Source: Saururus chinensis (taxonomy: Eukaryota; Streptophyta; Magnoliopsida; Piperales; Saururaceae). From it: 64,000 nucleotides of DNA. The notes below the pieces were generated by a model, which had not been told where the DNA came from, made no database searches, and saw nothing but the letters and a program-made list of their open reading frames with translations. The position numbers and the translations under genes were made by a program. Below are positions 13,601-27,100 of the stretch, one piece after another. Numbering within the stretch: position 1 is the stretch's first letter; every line of letters begins with the position of its first letter. The stretch lies in assembly GCA_035235625.1 (NCBI GenBank), contig CP141146.1, forward strand, positions 5,574,501-5,638,500. Direction: 5' to 3'.

Positions 13601-14244
13601 GAGAACAAAAGGCCTTCACTTTCAGGCATGGTACAGCCCACGAGTAATGAGACACGGTATCTGCTGTCGACGTTCACGAGAGCTTTCCTTAGTTGAAAAG
13701 CTGATGCAGTTTCACTCTCCGATTAATCTCTGTCCCTAGCACATCAAGTGCATTGAGTCGGTAAATTTATAGTCCATCACTCTTCTAAATGAGGGCCAGC
13801 AAACTATAAGGAATGTCACTGCACAAGCCCTACAAGCATCTTTGCCATTCCAGCCATGCACTGAGCTACTTGTTCATACAACTGGCCAGTGTCCCTCACC
13901 AAACTGGGTACAAAGCGCGTTTGAAGCGCGGCAAATGAAAAGGCAAAGAATCATTTCTGCAAGTAGAACATCAGCATTGGCATTGCATGTCGCCTTCTAG
14001 TACCATTATTAGCATGCCAGCCAAGCCAGTGCATCTTTAGTGTACACACATCATCAGCTAGGACAAGCATATACGTTAACTTCTACAGGTAATTAGAAGT
14101 TGAAACGTTAATGCTACACATCTAAGTATGCCAGCCAAGCAAATGCACTGTTGAAACGAAGCAAGAACACTGAGTAGTGTACCAAACAGGGCGAAAAGCG
14201 CGTTTGAGACAAGTGCAATGAAAAATGAAAAGCCGGGGATAATA
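7615..14244. other. Intergenic region with MITEs, no gene seen
   Basis: I find no supported gene. Small repeats recognised by internal palindromy or copies elsewhere are: a Stowaway-like element at 10171-10266 (TA-flanked, arms pairing around ATTAATAACTATA); a MITE at 10508-10650 with ends like GAGCCTAGGCTCAC, sharing its ends with 31048-31225; and copies of a palindromic MITE family at about 8605-8705, 11231-11450, 12811-12975 and 13397-13560. The copy at 11231 has clear inverted ends, with TCACCATGAGCCCA at 11251 and in inverse orientation ending 11426. Confidence 0.5.
13893..14233 (+). repeat. Duplicated module upstream of ACC synthase
   Basis: AAAGCGCGTTTGA with the preceding ACCAAAC occurs near 13899-13925 and again near 14181-14207. 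GCCAGCCAAGC followed by TGCA occurs near 14013 and 14131. The two modules are about 283 bp apart. Each contains a GCGCGT core that fits the CGCG box bound by CAMTA factors; any regulatory role is inference. Confidence 0.45.
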
Positions 14245-14593
14245 AGGGGTAGTTTGATGATTATATATTTTAAAAATTAAAGTAGCTTTTTTTAGTCAAA
14301 TTGAATTGTAAAATATCACATAAAATTTTATTTTTAAAAATAACTCTTCTCCAAAAAATTGTTGAAGAGTAAAAACCTTTTAAAGTACAAAAAATATGTT
14401 CACGACTAAATTGCATTATAATCATATTTAATGACTAGAGGACATATGGAGGGGGGGAACATGGGAACTATTTGATCCCGTTCCCAAGTATGTTCTCACT
14501 ATTTAATTATGGCTAATGCAGTAGCTTTTTATTGTTGGTCACCTCGTCTTGGTCATAAAAACTGGTTAATTAGGCTGTTGCTAAACATGCCCT
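14245..14593. mobile_element. MITE (hAT-type ends) in the ACC synthase promoter
   Basis: The left end AGGGGTAGTTTGATG and the inverted right end AGGGCATGTTTAGCAAC resemble the usual ends of plant hAT MITEs. The interior (GACATATGGAGGGG, then TAGCTTTTTATTGTTGGT) is similar to 35378-35530 in the promoter of the DUF21 gene. I could not confirm a target duplication. Confidence 0.45.
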
Positions 14594-14943
14594 AAGAGAG
14601 GAGAGACCCTTCTGTGAGACAGCCTTGACCAAGAAGTGAAATGGTCCAGCCGCCCACCTCCGTTCCTTGTTGTATGGTCCCCATCCCTGTCAAGTATTTG
14701 GAAGTCCTAGTTCCTTCGATGTCCAATTGAGTCTGTTAGTATCACCTTCATGGGAACCTTCAGCATTGTCCCCAGCAGCCGGCAACTTATTGTATTTTTA
14801 CCAACATTGTCAGGTACACAAATGCTGAAGGAGGCCCTTATAACGACTATGCTTACATCACGTGGTAAGAGTGTTTTAGCTGGTCGTTGAATTGAAGCGT
14901 GAGAATGTTGAAAGTTGAATATAATGGTCTTGAACCATTCTTC

Positions 14944-14952
14944 TATATATAT
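14944..14952 (+). promoter_or_regulatory. TATA box of ACC synthase
   Basis: TATATATAT lies about 190 bp upstream of the chosen start codon. Transcription from it would begin near 14975, and the first ATG after that is 15134. This argues against using the in-frame ATG at 14924. Confidence 0.6.
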
Positions 14953-14976
14953 GGTCTTCTGCCTATCTGTCTCTTC

Positions 14977-15101
14977 ACACTTCCTCCTCTCGTTCTCTTC
15001 AGCTCTTAAAGTACTCTGGGAGCACGTCTTCCTTTTCTGTTTTACACTTCCTCCTCTCGTTGTCTTCAAGTACTCTCGGAGCACTTCTTCCTTTTCTGTT
15101 T
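14977..15101 (+). repeat. Tandem duplication in the ACC synthase 5' leader
   Basis: A pyrimidine-rich unit at 14977-15043 is repeated at 15044-15101. Both contain ACACTTCCTCCTCTCGTT, GTACTCT or TACTCTC with GGAGCAC, and CTTCCTTTTCTGTTT. The second copy has lost about 9 bp. It lies wholly in the predicted 5' UTR. Confidence 0.7.
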
Positions 15102-15133
15102 GCGGAGGTTCGATCAACAGCAGCAGCAACGAC

Positions 15134-18100
15134 ATGAGGGTAGCCGACGGTAGCAGTCTGTTGTCCAAGATAGCAACCAATGATGGCCATGGTGAAGGTT
15201 CAGCGTTTTTTGATGGATGGAAGGCATATGACAGTGATCCTTTCCATCCTACAGAGAATCCAAGTGGTGTGATCCAAATGGGTCTGGCTGAAAATCAGGT
15301 ATATTTTCGAAGACTGTGGTTTAGTTCTACATACACTGTGCTTACTAGAAGAGAACGGAATTGCGCGCATCAAGAGATTCTGACGAAAACATATGCTTAT
15401 TCTTGCAGCTTTCTTTCGACTTGATTGAAGAGTGGATCAAGAGCAACCCAACAGCTTCCATTTGCACTAACGAAGGGGTTAAGGAGTTCAGGGATATCGC
15501 AATCTTTCAGGATTACCATGGATTACCTGAATTCAGAAATGTAATTGCATACTTCTCTCTCTTGATAGTTGTTCTTCTCAACTGTTATCTGAAACTATTT
15601 TTTGGTTCTAAGATTTATATATGATGGATATATTTTAGATGCCAGTTGGTGTCAATAATTGTCTTGTTGAAAACGACTTACGGTGGAGAGATTTTATGGA
15701 CAGGCTGTGGCCAAGTTCATGGAGAAAGTCAGAGGAGGGAAAGTCAAATTCGACCCAAGTCGGATTGTCATGAGCGGCGGAGCTACCGGTGCCCATGAGA
15801 TGCTTGCCTTTTGCTTAGCTGATCCTGGGGAAGCTTTCTTGGTCCCCTCCCCTTACTATCCAGGGTAAATTTTCAACTCCACTCCCCCTTCTATTTATCC
15901 TAATCAAAGTCAACAGATGATAATCATTGTCTTAATTAAACTTTAAATATTTTGTTAAGACAAATAACCAAGTAATTTAAGATTTTATAGTGCAAAATTC
16001 ACTACAAAAATTAGACTTATAACGGGGGTTTACAACCTCCGCAAAAGCTTCAAAAACCCCCGCCTAAACTTTTAGCGGGGGTTCTCACTTCGCCTCTAAA
16101 AGCCTCGTCGCAAAAGGTTTTTGGCGGAGGTTGTGGCGGGGGTTTAAAACCCCCACTAAAAGTTAGAAGTTTTTACGGAGGTTTAAAACCCCCTCTATAA
16201 GAAGTATTTCAAATATAAATTAATAGTTTTTGCGGAGGTTTAAAACCCCTGCAAAAAAAGCAAATATTAGTTAATAGTTTTTACGGAGGTTTAAAACCCC
16301 CGCAAAATGTACAAGAGGCATGGGAGCTTTAGACAATTTATCAAAAATAATTTGATTGTAAATCAATTTTGTCATCTTCCCTGTATAACTTTTAAGAGAC
16401 AATTTACATAAAAAATAATTATTTCCAACATCTAAAAAACATAATTTCATTACTTTTAAAAATTTCACAATTTTTTAACACACAAATTCATAAAGATAAC
16501 CCTCTAAATCATTGTTCTTGTTCAAAATATCAATCACATAATAAAACAAGTAAACTAATATAAACTAACAATAAAAAGACAACTACAACGTAAAAATAAT
16601 AACAACAACCTAATTGAAATAACATAAGTCGAAATTAGTTCCCAACATTAACAAACATCGATGAACATTCTTCATATTTGAAACGTAGTTTATGCCAACC
16701 GCCAATGTTTATGTTCCGCCAACCTACACAAATAGTAAAATAAAATAACTAATTAACCAAACAATAAAGTACAAAATTCATATGACTAATTATTTTATCT
16801 AGTAAAAACAAGTCACATACTTGACCCATGTGAGAAGTCAATAATCTCCTCATCTCATCTAGTTGTGTTTTTAATTCATTTTGCTCAAATCGAAGTTGTT
16901 CTACTTCTTCCTTATGTTGTTCTTCAAGTTCTACAATTTTGTCCTTCATTTCATTGTATTCATGACTTGAGGTTTTAGCATGACTAGAAGTTTCTCCCCA
17001 CAATCGAGTCGGAGTCACTCCATGACCACATCCCCGAACTCGTCCTGGCTTTTCAGGCCCCATAGCCTTAGCAAATACATCATTAGGGGAAGGAAAAGGG
17101 GTGTCTTGGACACCCTTTTCAATAAGCCCTCTCATTAGTTCCTGCAACATATATTGAAATCTATATTATTTGAAGATACAATTCAAGGCAATCATACCTA
17201 GTCTAATAATATTTACTTGATGGTCAAGAGAAGTAAATAGAAATATAACTTTAAAAATAACAAACAAAAAGAAACACATCAAAGAGGGCATGAGCACTTT
17301 AACATATGTGAACTCATCAAGCAAGAGTCAAGACCTCACACCATTTTATATTCTAAAATAGTTATAGTACCTTATTAAGAAACCCATTTTATGTACATCC
17401 ATCGAGCATTTAATTTCAAACAAGTTTTTTTTTTATGACATATCAAAAAAATTTCTTGTATCATCTAAAGCTCAACATTTAACACATATGCTAAATAGCA
17501 AACTTTTAGCAAAAATATATAAATCAAAGCCTAGTTTTATTACAAATTAATGAACTACACATCCCAAATCTTAATATAGTGAAGCTAAACCAATTATAAT
17601 AATGAGAATACTTCCCAAAATTTATCATACTTTTTAATTATGTAAAGTTAAAGCTACAAAAATTAAACTAATAAAATTTATTAACTACTAAGAAAAGAAG
17701 ATAGAGGCTAAAAACTTACAATTTTTTCATTTGCATCGTCATTGACAATTTCTCCATTTTTTTTTGTATGTGTTATTTTGAACATTTCAAACCGACCAAG
17801 TGGTTCATCTGTTCCCCTTTTAACTTGCTACATAATTTGACATTGAATAATATCAATTTCTTTAGAAAGATCAAAGTACATACATTCAAAATTGAAAAAA
17901 ATATATTTGACTTCATCTAAAATATATACCTCTTCATATTGTATTTGTCGAAAACTTTTACTCCCAGCCGTATGCACTATAGATTGTTTTTCACGGTTAC
18001 CTTTGTTCGTTGTACTACGAATCTATACAAAATTATTATATTAATGAATAGAATAAAATAACATATACATAATATAAGCTTACAAGACTATCCATAAAAG

Positions 18101-21100
18101 GTAGGTGCAAAAAAAAATGGCAATCATAGGCAATAACATAATAAACATAATTAGATTATTAAGAAATTAATAATATCATGGAACATATCAGCAAAAATGA
18201 TCACATTTCATCTTGAAATTCCTGTTGTCTAGCACATGCCAAAAATATATAATTCCAATAGACTTCTCCTGTTACAGATAAATGTTAGAAGACTACCAAG
18301 AGTAATTAATTAATATAGCACCAACGTAGCTAGAGGAGACGCTAGTCATGGGACTAACCCTATAAAAAGAATCATAATCTACTAATATTACACTCAAATA
18401 TGTAGCTATAAGAGAAGCAAATGCTTCCAAATTTTATCAAAGAGGAAAAATTGCAACATACCTTCCCTTCTTCAGATTCCCAATAACCAATAAGTGCTTT
18501 CCATTGATCCGGATCAACAGATTTAGGACATTCTAAGTTAGCACGATCTTCATCAGTAAGACATTTATCAAAATGCTTGCGTTTCAATCTACATTTGTAG
18601 TCAGACCATTTCTTGCCAAGTGACTTTATTGTCCACTTCTTTGCAGCCTCATCAATGTCAAACTTCCTCTACACAAATTATATAACTAAAGAGAAAATGA
18701 AACAAAAAAATCTCTTATTTAGAAGTGTAATGAACTATTAATTAACTTACCAATATCTTTGCCCAAGCATCCTCTTTGTTTAAGGGTGAAACTTTATGCC
18801 ATGAGGGCTCAGCAATAGAGAATGTTAATCTGTCTCTAGCCAAAGTGCCTAAAATTCTTGTAAACGATCCCACGTTCTCTCCATAAGGTTGATTACCATC
18901 CCAATCAACATGCAACTTTTGATTTCCTGAAGGCAAAAAATACCCAACAGTTGGGCCTCTTCTTTTCTTTTTTTGTGGAGGTTCAGTCACGTCCGGATTT
19001 GCTTGTTGGTTTTCCATCTACAAATTATTAAGAACTTATAGTCAATAGTCACTATAAAATAATAAAATAAATTCAATATCAATTGTGTAATTCATGTTGA
19101 ACATACCTACTTTGATGAAGATTATTTGAATGCAAGAAAGCCATAGCAAGTTATGGAACAACATATTAATAAAAATCAAATAAATATTATGCTACTATAA
19201 CTGTGGATGACTTATAAATGATAATATATGTAATATCACTATGAAGGAAAAAAAACATCAAATTATTTTTAAACTAAATAGTTGATACAAGCAGACAATG
19301 AATAATTTAAAATAAAATGGTCTAATCTAATTCATCTTCCTCCTCTGTAGTTGTAGCTAGGTGAGATGTTTGCCCAACAAAATCTTCCACACTTGCAATT
19401 ACAGTTGCTCCCTCCCCATTTGGTCTGAACCAGGCAACACCAATATCCTCTGTGTCAACATCATTAGGTAGTTGTTGTCTACACAACTCATCTAAAGACA
19501 ATTCTAATTCAAGCTCATCTGTCGCATTAAACATGTCTTTAGGTTTTACTTTGACAACAATGCACCACTCTGCGTCAATGGGGTCATCGACATAGAAAAC
19601 TTGTTTTGCTTGTGAGGCTAAGATATAGGGTTCATCTATCCCTCCTTGACCTGAAAACAATGTTCGTGAAAAATTAACAAGTGTAAACCCATGTTCATCA
19701 GTCTTAATTCCTCTATTTTGTGCTAATATATCAACCCAATCACACTTAAAAAGCACAAATTTGAGAACTTCAGAATATATCAGCTCAACTATGTCTATAA
19801 CACGACCATAATATGTTAATTGACCAGAAACTGGTGATTTGTCTCTTGAGCTTGCATAACTTGTAGTTTCTGCAACAACTGCAATGCCACTATTTTGTGT
19901 TTGGGCTCTCCTATCCTTATCAAATATTCTAAATGTATATCCATTTGCGGTGTAGGAAGTGAATCTATTTGCTATACGGTCGGGGCCTTGTGAAAGTATG
20001 TTAACTCCTCCTTCAATGTTACAGTTAGCCTTGATTTCACGTCGAACCTGATGAAATATACAACCAAACGATTAGGTTCCTTTCATGATAAGTAAGATAT
20101 GTTTTTATTGAAACATACCTCATTCTTAAACCAATCAATGAAATGTTCATTATGTTTTTTTTGGAGTTCTCGTGGTCCTACTCGAGGAAATCTTAGGCGA
20201 AGTATATCCTGGTGTCGCCTATAGAACACATATATTATGAGTTAGAAAATAATAGTGAAAAAGAAAAAAAGAGTTAAAATGTAAAGTTAACCTTATGTAC
20301 GGTCCAACGAGTTGCTCATTATTGAACAACACATAACGATGTGCTTGCTCTAATTCAATTTCTGTCAAAAGGAATTGTGTACGACCCTTTGCTTCAAATT
20401 CACCTTGAATCCTTGAAGGTCGGTTTAATCTTGATTCAACATTGCTAAAATAACGAGAACAAAATGCAAGACATTCTTCTGCAATGTATCCTTCAGCAAT
20501 AGACGCTTCAGGTTGAGCTCTATTTCGAACATATGATTTTAAAGTATACAAGTACCTACATCATGTCAAATTATACATATGACATCAATGACATAATGCA
20601 TATGACAATTAATGACATTGTTTTTATTATAGCATACCTTTCAATAGGATACATCCATCGATACTGAACAGGTCCTCCAAGTAAAGCCTCCGAAGCTAAA
20701 TGTATAGGCAAATGCTCCATCACATCAAAAAATGCAGGAGGGAAAATCTTTTCTAAATGGCATAGGATTTCTACAATGCTCTTATCAAGATGTTTAAATT
20801 CTTCCATTCGCCATTCTTTGGAGCATAATTCATGAAAAAAATTGCTCAATTTTAGCAACACAGATTTCACATTTTTAGGCAATGTCTGTCGTATGGCCAG
20901 AGGTAATAATTGTTGCATTATAACATGAGAATCATGACTTTTAAGCCCAAAAATCTTGTGATCTTCAATACTCACACACCTTGATATATTTGATGAGTAA
21001 CCACTCGGAGGCTTCAAATTTTTCAATACATGACAAAACATCATTTTCTCATTCTTAGTCATAGTATATGATGCAGGTGGTAGATATGCAACTCTGCCAT

Positions 21101-24100
21101 TTGATCGCCACTGTGGGTGAAGCTCTTTTCTTATCTTCATGTCTACCAAATCAAGACGCGCATTTAAATTATCCTTAGTTTTATTCTTGTCATTTAATAA
21201 AGTCATAAGTATGTTGTCACATACATTTTTCTCAATATGCATTACATCCAAAGTGTGTCTCAATAAATTATGCTCCCAATAAGGCAAGTCAAAGAATATA
21301 CTTTTCTTTGTCCAACCAGTTTTATTAGCATTTGTGCTTCTTGCCCTCTTTCGTTGTCCAGGTTGTTTAAATGTATGTGAAATACTTGTTAACTTATCCA
21401 AAATATTTGATCCAGAGAACATAATAGGAGCTTGTCTTTTTTCTATTGTTCCATCAAAATAGTGTTTCTGCCTTCGGAATATATGATCTATGGGCAAAAA
21501 TCTACGATGTCCCATATAACAAACCTTTCTGCTATGGCACAAATATTTAGAGCATGTGTCCTCAAGACATACAGGACAGGCTAGCTTCCCTTTTGTGCTC
21601 CACCCCGATAACATGGCATACCCTGGAAAATCACTAATAGTCCAAAGCAAAGCTGCATGCAACCGAAATGTCTCTTTCCTAGAGGCGTCATATGTCTCAA
21701 CTCCAAATTCCCACAATTCTTGTAACTCTTCTATCAAAGGTTGCAAGTATGTATCAATTTTATCCCTGGGGCCCTTCTTCCCTGGAATGAGCAATGACAA
21801 TATCAAGTTTGGTTGTTTCATACATAACCATGGTGGCAAGTTGTATGGAAACAAAATTACGAGCCATGTGTTGTGTCCAATAGTCATTGTCCTAAATGGG
21901 TTAAACCCATCACTAGCTAACCCAAGTCTCAGATTGCGTGGATCTGAAGCAAATGTTGGGTATACACTATCTAAATGTTTCCATGCCTGGGAATCAGCAG
22001 GATGTCTTATAATACCATCTCTCTTACGTTCCTCATCATGCCATCTCATGTCTGCTGCACTTTTAGACGACATGAATAACCGTTGCAATCTTGGCTTTAG
22101 AGGAAAATGACGAAGAATCTTTGCTGGTGTCTTCTTTTCATCATCCACTATCTTACCATTTCTAGTCTTATATCTTGAAGTATGACAATAATCACATGAC
22201 TGTTTGTTGATGTCATTTTTCCAGTACAACATACAACCTTTTGGGCACACATCAATCTTTGTGTAATCAAGCCCTAACTCAGATATAATTTTCTTAGCTT
22301 GAGAAAATGTCCTAGGTAATGTGTGACCCTGAGGAAGTAACTCACATAACATATCAAGCAGAAGAGTGAATGACTTATTGCTCCATCCGCCAAGACATTT
22401 AATATGCCACAACTTAAGGATGCAAGATAACTTTGTATATGTTGTACATCCTGGATAAATCTCTTTCTCAGCATCTTCAACCAATTTAAAAAACCTAGTA
22501 GCATGTTCTCTAGGTATATCATTTGTCTCTTGTCTTGAACTATCATCAGGTAATGGATATTGAACTCCAAATACATCATGCACCATAGCCTGCATATTGT
22601 TGCCTACATCATCCATATTGGCCCCTATGTCTACCAAATTTGCTCTGCTTGAACTACCTCTTTGACTTGTAGTAGGCTCCCCATGATGAAACCATTCTAT
22701 GTAGTCTTTTATAATCCCATTGCATACCAAATGTTCGAAGGTTGTTTCCTTATCTTGATATAGAACATTGTTGCATTTAATACATGCACACTTCAACATT
22801 TCATTAATAATTGCCCCACGCTCTACTGCTAACTCGATAAATCTTTTTGCACCGTCAATGTACTCATTAGAAACTCTAGACTTCTTCATCCAACTCTTAT
22901 CCATCATGAGAAGTATCGTATCTAGTTGCAAGTTAATCAATCAATTGCCACTACTATATACAAACATATAAAGACAACAATATTTAAATAAATAAAACAC
23001 TCAAATAAAACATCAACAACATATACCATTATACAATTACATAACTCACATAAATTTAATCACTAAGTAAGTCAAACATTAGTAAGACCCAAGATGCACG
23101 AGATCATGATTTTAAAAATCAAATCATACAATGGATAAACAACTTTGCAATTTGGAGATAAACATTAAAAGAGTAATATAAAATTATGTCTTTTCTATCT
23201 CCAAACTCTTAGACCAATAAAAAAAATTATTATAGTTAATAGGATAATAGAAGATTAAGTGTATACCTCAGCCAATAGTGCTCTTAATCCTTATTTGGGA
23301 GAAAGTAACAAGAATGCAAGATTAACCTGAAAAAAAAATTATCAAATTGAAAGAAAGCTTAAAATTCACAAAACAAATTATATAACATTAGCTAATATTC
23401 ATATGATAATGAAAGATAACCGGGCTTGAGTTAAAAAGGATCAAGTTGACCGGGATCAAGCATGGTACTAGTACTAAATTAAAGGTTTTGTGAGGAACCA
23501 AACAAAGCTTTTTTATTTCTTCTTTTCTTTGACTCATTAATTGAAGTTTATGAACTATTACTCTGCAAGTTGCTGGCAAGAGAAAACGGTGTGGCCTTAT
23601 CCTCAGGCTAGACAAGTAGTCATATAGAGATGGATGAACTAGAGTATATGAAGAGGTGCAAGGATGCAGGGGTTGTACATATTCTAGGGAATACAGCAAA
23701 GAGGTAATCGTCATTAGTGAAGAAGATAAAGATGCAAACACTGGCTGCTAAAAGTATCCTATGCAGCATCCATTATTAGTAGCTTTGAGTGTTTTTTTTG
23801 TTTTGTTCTTATCCCTGTATCATATCTTATACTTTATTACTGGTTTTCTTTTAACTGCTTCTAAAAGTACCTTCATATAAGTGTCTGATATTGGCATGTC
23901 AACTTAAACTCCGATTCCCCTTATGAATTTCTATGTGTTGTCCAATGCTTATCAAATCTGCATTACCATCTCAACCTTCATCTGTTTCACTTGGAGTGCC
24001 TGTTACCCTTCCTGATTTTTATATAAAATTAGGTATATCTTATATCTAAATAGTAATCTCTGTGTATAGTTTATGTATTACTTTCATTTAAAAAATTGAA

Positions 24101-27100
24101 GAGTAACAAAAAGTAATCTTCTGGCAGCGAGATTCGGTATGCATCCTGTCTCAAACAGCAAGTATTACACCATTATGCCTATTATCTTAAACATAATGAT
24201 ACAATTTTAAACATTGCACCACTAAAAGAGACTACGGCAATATACTATTTTTTCACAAAGTTGGTAAGTGAAGAGGCAACTCACTTATACCCCCTTCAAA
24301 CTACGATTGAAAATGATGCGTGTATAACATATGCGAGACAACATACAATCTCACACCGCATAAAATTTGTGAATGTAATATGAAAGAAAAATCCACATAA
24401 GTGCTTCCTTTAAAATGAGAAGTTATAATGCCCTTTAAGTATGGGCATTGAAATACATCAAATACCTTTAACCCTTTTTATCACAAAGTTAGCATATGTG
24501 GATGGTCTTCCGATCCCAAGTTCTTCAAGCTTCTTAACCTAGCAGGGGAACAAAAGATCAGACAAAGGACATCAAAATCAGAATAAACAAGACATCTAGA
24601 AAGAGATAGAGAAGCTTGTGAGGAAGGATGGTGAGAGCTTCTTGCTGTGAGAAAATGGGACTGAAGAAGGGGCCATGGACTCCTGGATAAGATCAGATCT
24701 TGATTGCCTACATCCAGAGATTTGGGCATGGGAACTGACGTGCTCTCCCAAAACAAGCTGGTAAGTGACAATCCGTCTATCTTCTCTTGTAAAGCAATTT
24801 ATGATATGTTGAAGTTGCTTGCTACATGAAGTATTGGGAGAGCACATCTAGGAACAGAGGAATTTGATTCCTTGCTTATGTGTTGTATTTGAAGGATGAT
24901 TGCAAAGAAGTACGGGAACAAAAAACAAGTTTTAATTGACCCAAGTGCAGTTTAATAACTCCTGTGTGATGTAGTTTTTTCAACTTTATTTCCTGGGATG
25001 AGAGTATGTACTGTGTAGCTCTCTAAAGAGTCACCAATTCATTTATGATTAAGATGTCTCGATCATTATTGGCATAAGTCGGAATAGTTCTATAATTTGG
25101 ATTTTGAAATATTGTTTCATGTCAAACAATAAACTATTATAATTTTCTGCAAATAACCAAAGCACTAATTCCCCCTTTAACTAAATTTCAGGACTACTAA
25201 GGTGTGGAAAAAGTTGCAGACTCAGCTGGACTAATTATCTACGTCCAGATATCAAATGAGGAAATTTCACCAGAGAAACAGAGGAGACCCTCATCAAACT
25301 CCATGAACTGCTCGGCAATAGGTGAGAATCAATAAAATTTCAAAACCATCTGGAAAGTAAAAGTCCCTTTTAAAGAAACGTTTAATCTTAAGTTATTACA
25401 ACAAGAGTTGCAATATCTTTGATGAATCACCAATTCTGGTATTTTAAGGGCTTGGAAGCAAAATTGACTCACTAAACCATCTATGGGAGGTGGTGGATTC
25501 TTCCTCTATAATGAAGATCTATATAATCGACTGCAGACCAACGAATTGCTCTTTTTTTTAGTGACATATCAAAATCAGAAGATTTTAGGCAGCCTGATGC
25601 AACTTCTTTTCTTCACACAATACATGACCGATAAGATAATAAGCATTACTGATGAGGTTTAATAAAAATAAAGAAATGAACAAGGTAACACCAACTTACT
25701 AATGCACCCTCAGAGTAGCGAGGAGGAGGTTGTGATGCTGCTTAATTTCCACTTTACCAAGGCCCAACTGATCCCCAGCCTAGAAACAGCCAGAAGAAAT
25801 GTTAACAGAGCACATATTTTTGTTCCCAGTCCCTCTTGTAATAAATTAAATTTAAACCTAAAATTTTTTAGTAATTGAAAGAATCAAATCAAACACTAAT
25901 TCGTTTCCCTTGCCCACTCTGGGCAATACAATTTTGTAAAATGAAGAGAATCATCATCCAGAACATCAAAATAAAATTGCATCACGTCTCTCACCAAAAT
26001 AGCTCTACATCAAACTCAGCTTCAAATTGGCAGCAAGTAATATTTCTCTAAAGGAAGAGGTAAAAATAAAACGAAAATGATGAAAAAATATAAAAGCACT
26101 CATCTAGAGAGCTGGATTGGAAACAAGAAGGAATGGGCAAAATTTTTGAGCGATAGGAAAGATAGAATCTGACCGTTTCCTTAACCTTATCTTGGAGTCG
26201 ACCAAGTCATAAAGGCCGCCTGTGCAGTCAATGAGGAAGAGGAATTGATGCAAGCTTCAGATGAGATCACTACCCATAGGTCTGAAACACGCAGAAAATA
26301 AAACTAGAATAAAACTAGATGTCTATAGAAAAACACGTAAAAGGGGAAAAATTATGATTTTTACCTGCGATCCTTCTGCCCAAGATGGCTTTCTGCTGCC
26401 TTTGTGTGCTACTTGCACGTTCTCCGCGATGATTCTCTAACCACGATAGAAGAAGATCAATTTTTGCCAGCGCCTCTGTACCTCTTGTTCGCCAATTCCT
26501 GTGCAAAGACGAAGATGAGTGCAAAGACGACTTCGTTGAAGGAGGAAGAAAAGAGCCGGATTGATTAGTGGGTCGTTTTGGTGATGGCGCGTAGTGGGAG
26601 ATAATCGCGGGAACGGGATTCGATATGATCCTCTGGAGGGAGTTTTTACGAATTGCCTCTAAAAGACATAAGGTTGTTGCCAACGGTCGGACTTTTAAGT
26701 TAAAACAGCGGAGGCCCGTATTAAACCCCCGCTATAAGTGTGTTTTTAGCGGAGGCTTACAAATACCCTCGCTATACAAGTGCCGCTATAGGTCTAATTT
26801 TTGTAGTGATTGTGAACCACAAGAGTTTTTGGTGAGAGCAATAGATTGATCTGGGGTCAACTTCAAACCTAACTTGGCTGTCTCCTGTCCCAAACTATTA
26901 AATTCAAAGATCTCAAGAATCATTCTCATGGACCCAATCCAGAAACAGGCGGTTGCTTTCTTGTTATGGTATTCTAAAGCTAAAAACAAAACAGCCACTA
27001 CATAAAAAAAAAACAAGTTGGAGACACACATGAACTAAACTCCATTTTAGAAGCTCAAAGAAAAGATCTAGACTGACAAGCGGGCTACTAATCTTTGTCA

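Larger units (their letters stand above)
15997..26811 (-). mobile_element. CACTA (En/Spm) DNA transposon with ATT target duplication
   Basis: The element proper is 16000-26808 (10,809 bp), flanked by ATT at 15997-15999 and 26809-26811, the 3-bp duplication typical of CACTA elements. Its ends are CACTACAAAAATTAGAC and the exact inverse; 24 of the first 26 bp pair (16000-16025 with 26783-26808). It encodes two genes on the minus strand, TnpD-like at 19322-22904 and TnpA-like at 16709-19017, both open throughout. The element is therefore opposite in orientation to its host gene. Intact ends, duplication and genes suggest a recent insertion and possible autonomy. Confidence 0.95.

Noticed and set aside
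14915..15133. In-frame upstream extension of ACC synthase
   Set aside because: It would place the start upstream of the TATA box; family proteins begin close to the 15134 ATG.
14707..15180. 157-codon minus-strand open frame
   Set aside because: Antisense to the ACC synthase leader and first exon; it is produced by the CT-rich duplication.
21556..22110. 184-codon plus-strand open frame
   Set aside because: It lies antisense to the TNP2 domain of the CACTA transposase and resembles no family; it is a shadow of that gene.
26315..26683. 122-codon minus-strand frame in the CACTA 5' end
   Set aside because: It starts with TTG, has no recognisable domain and lies in the expected leader region.
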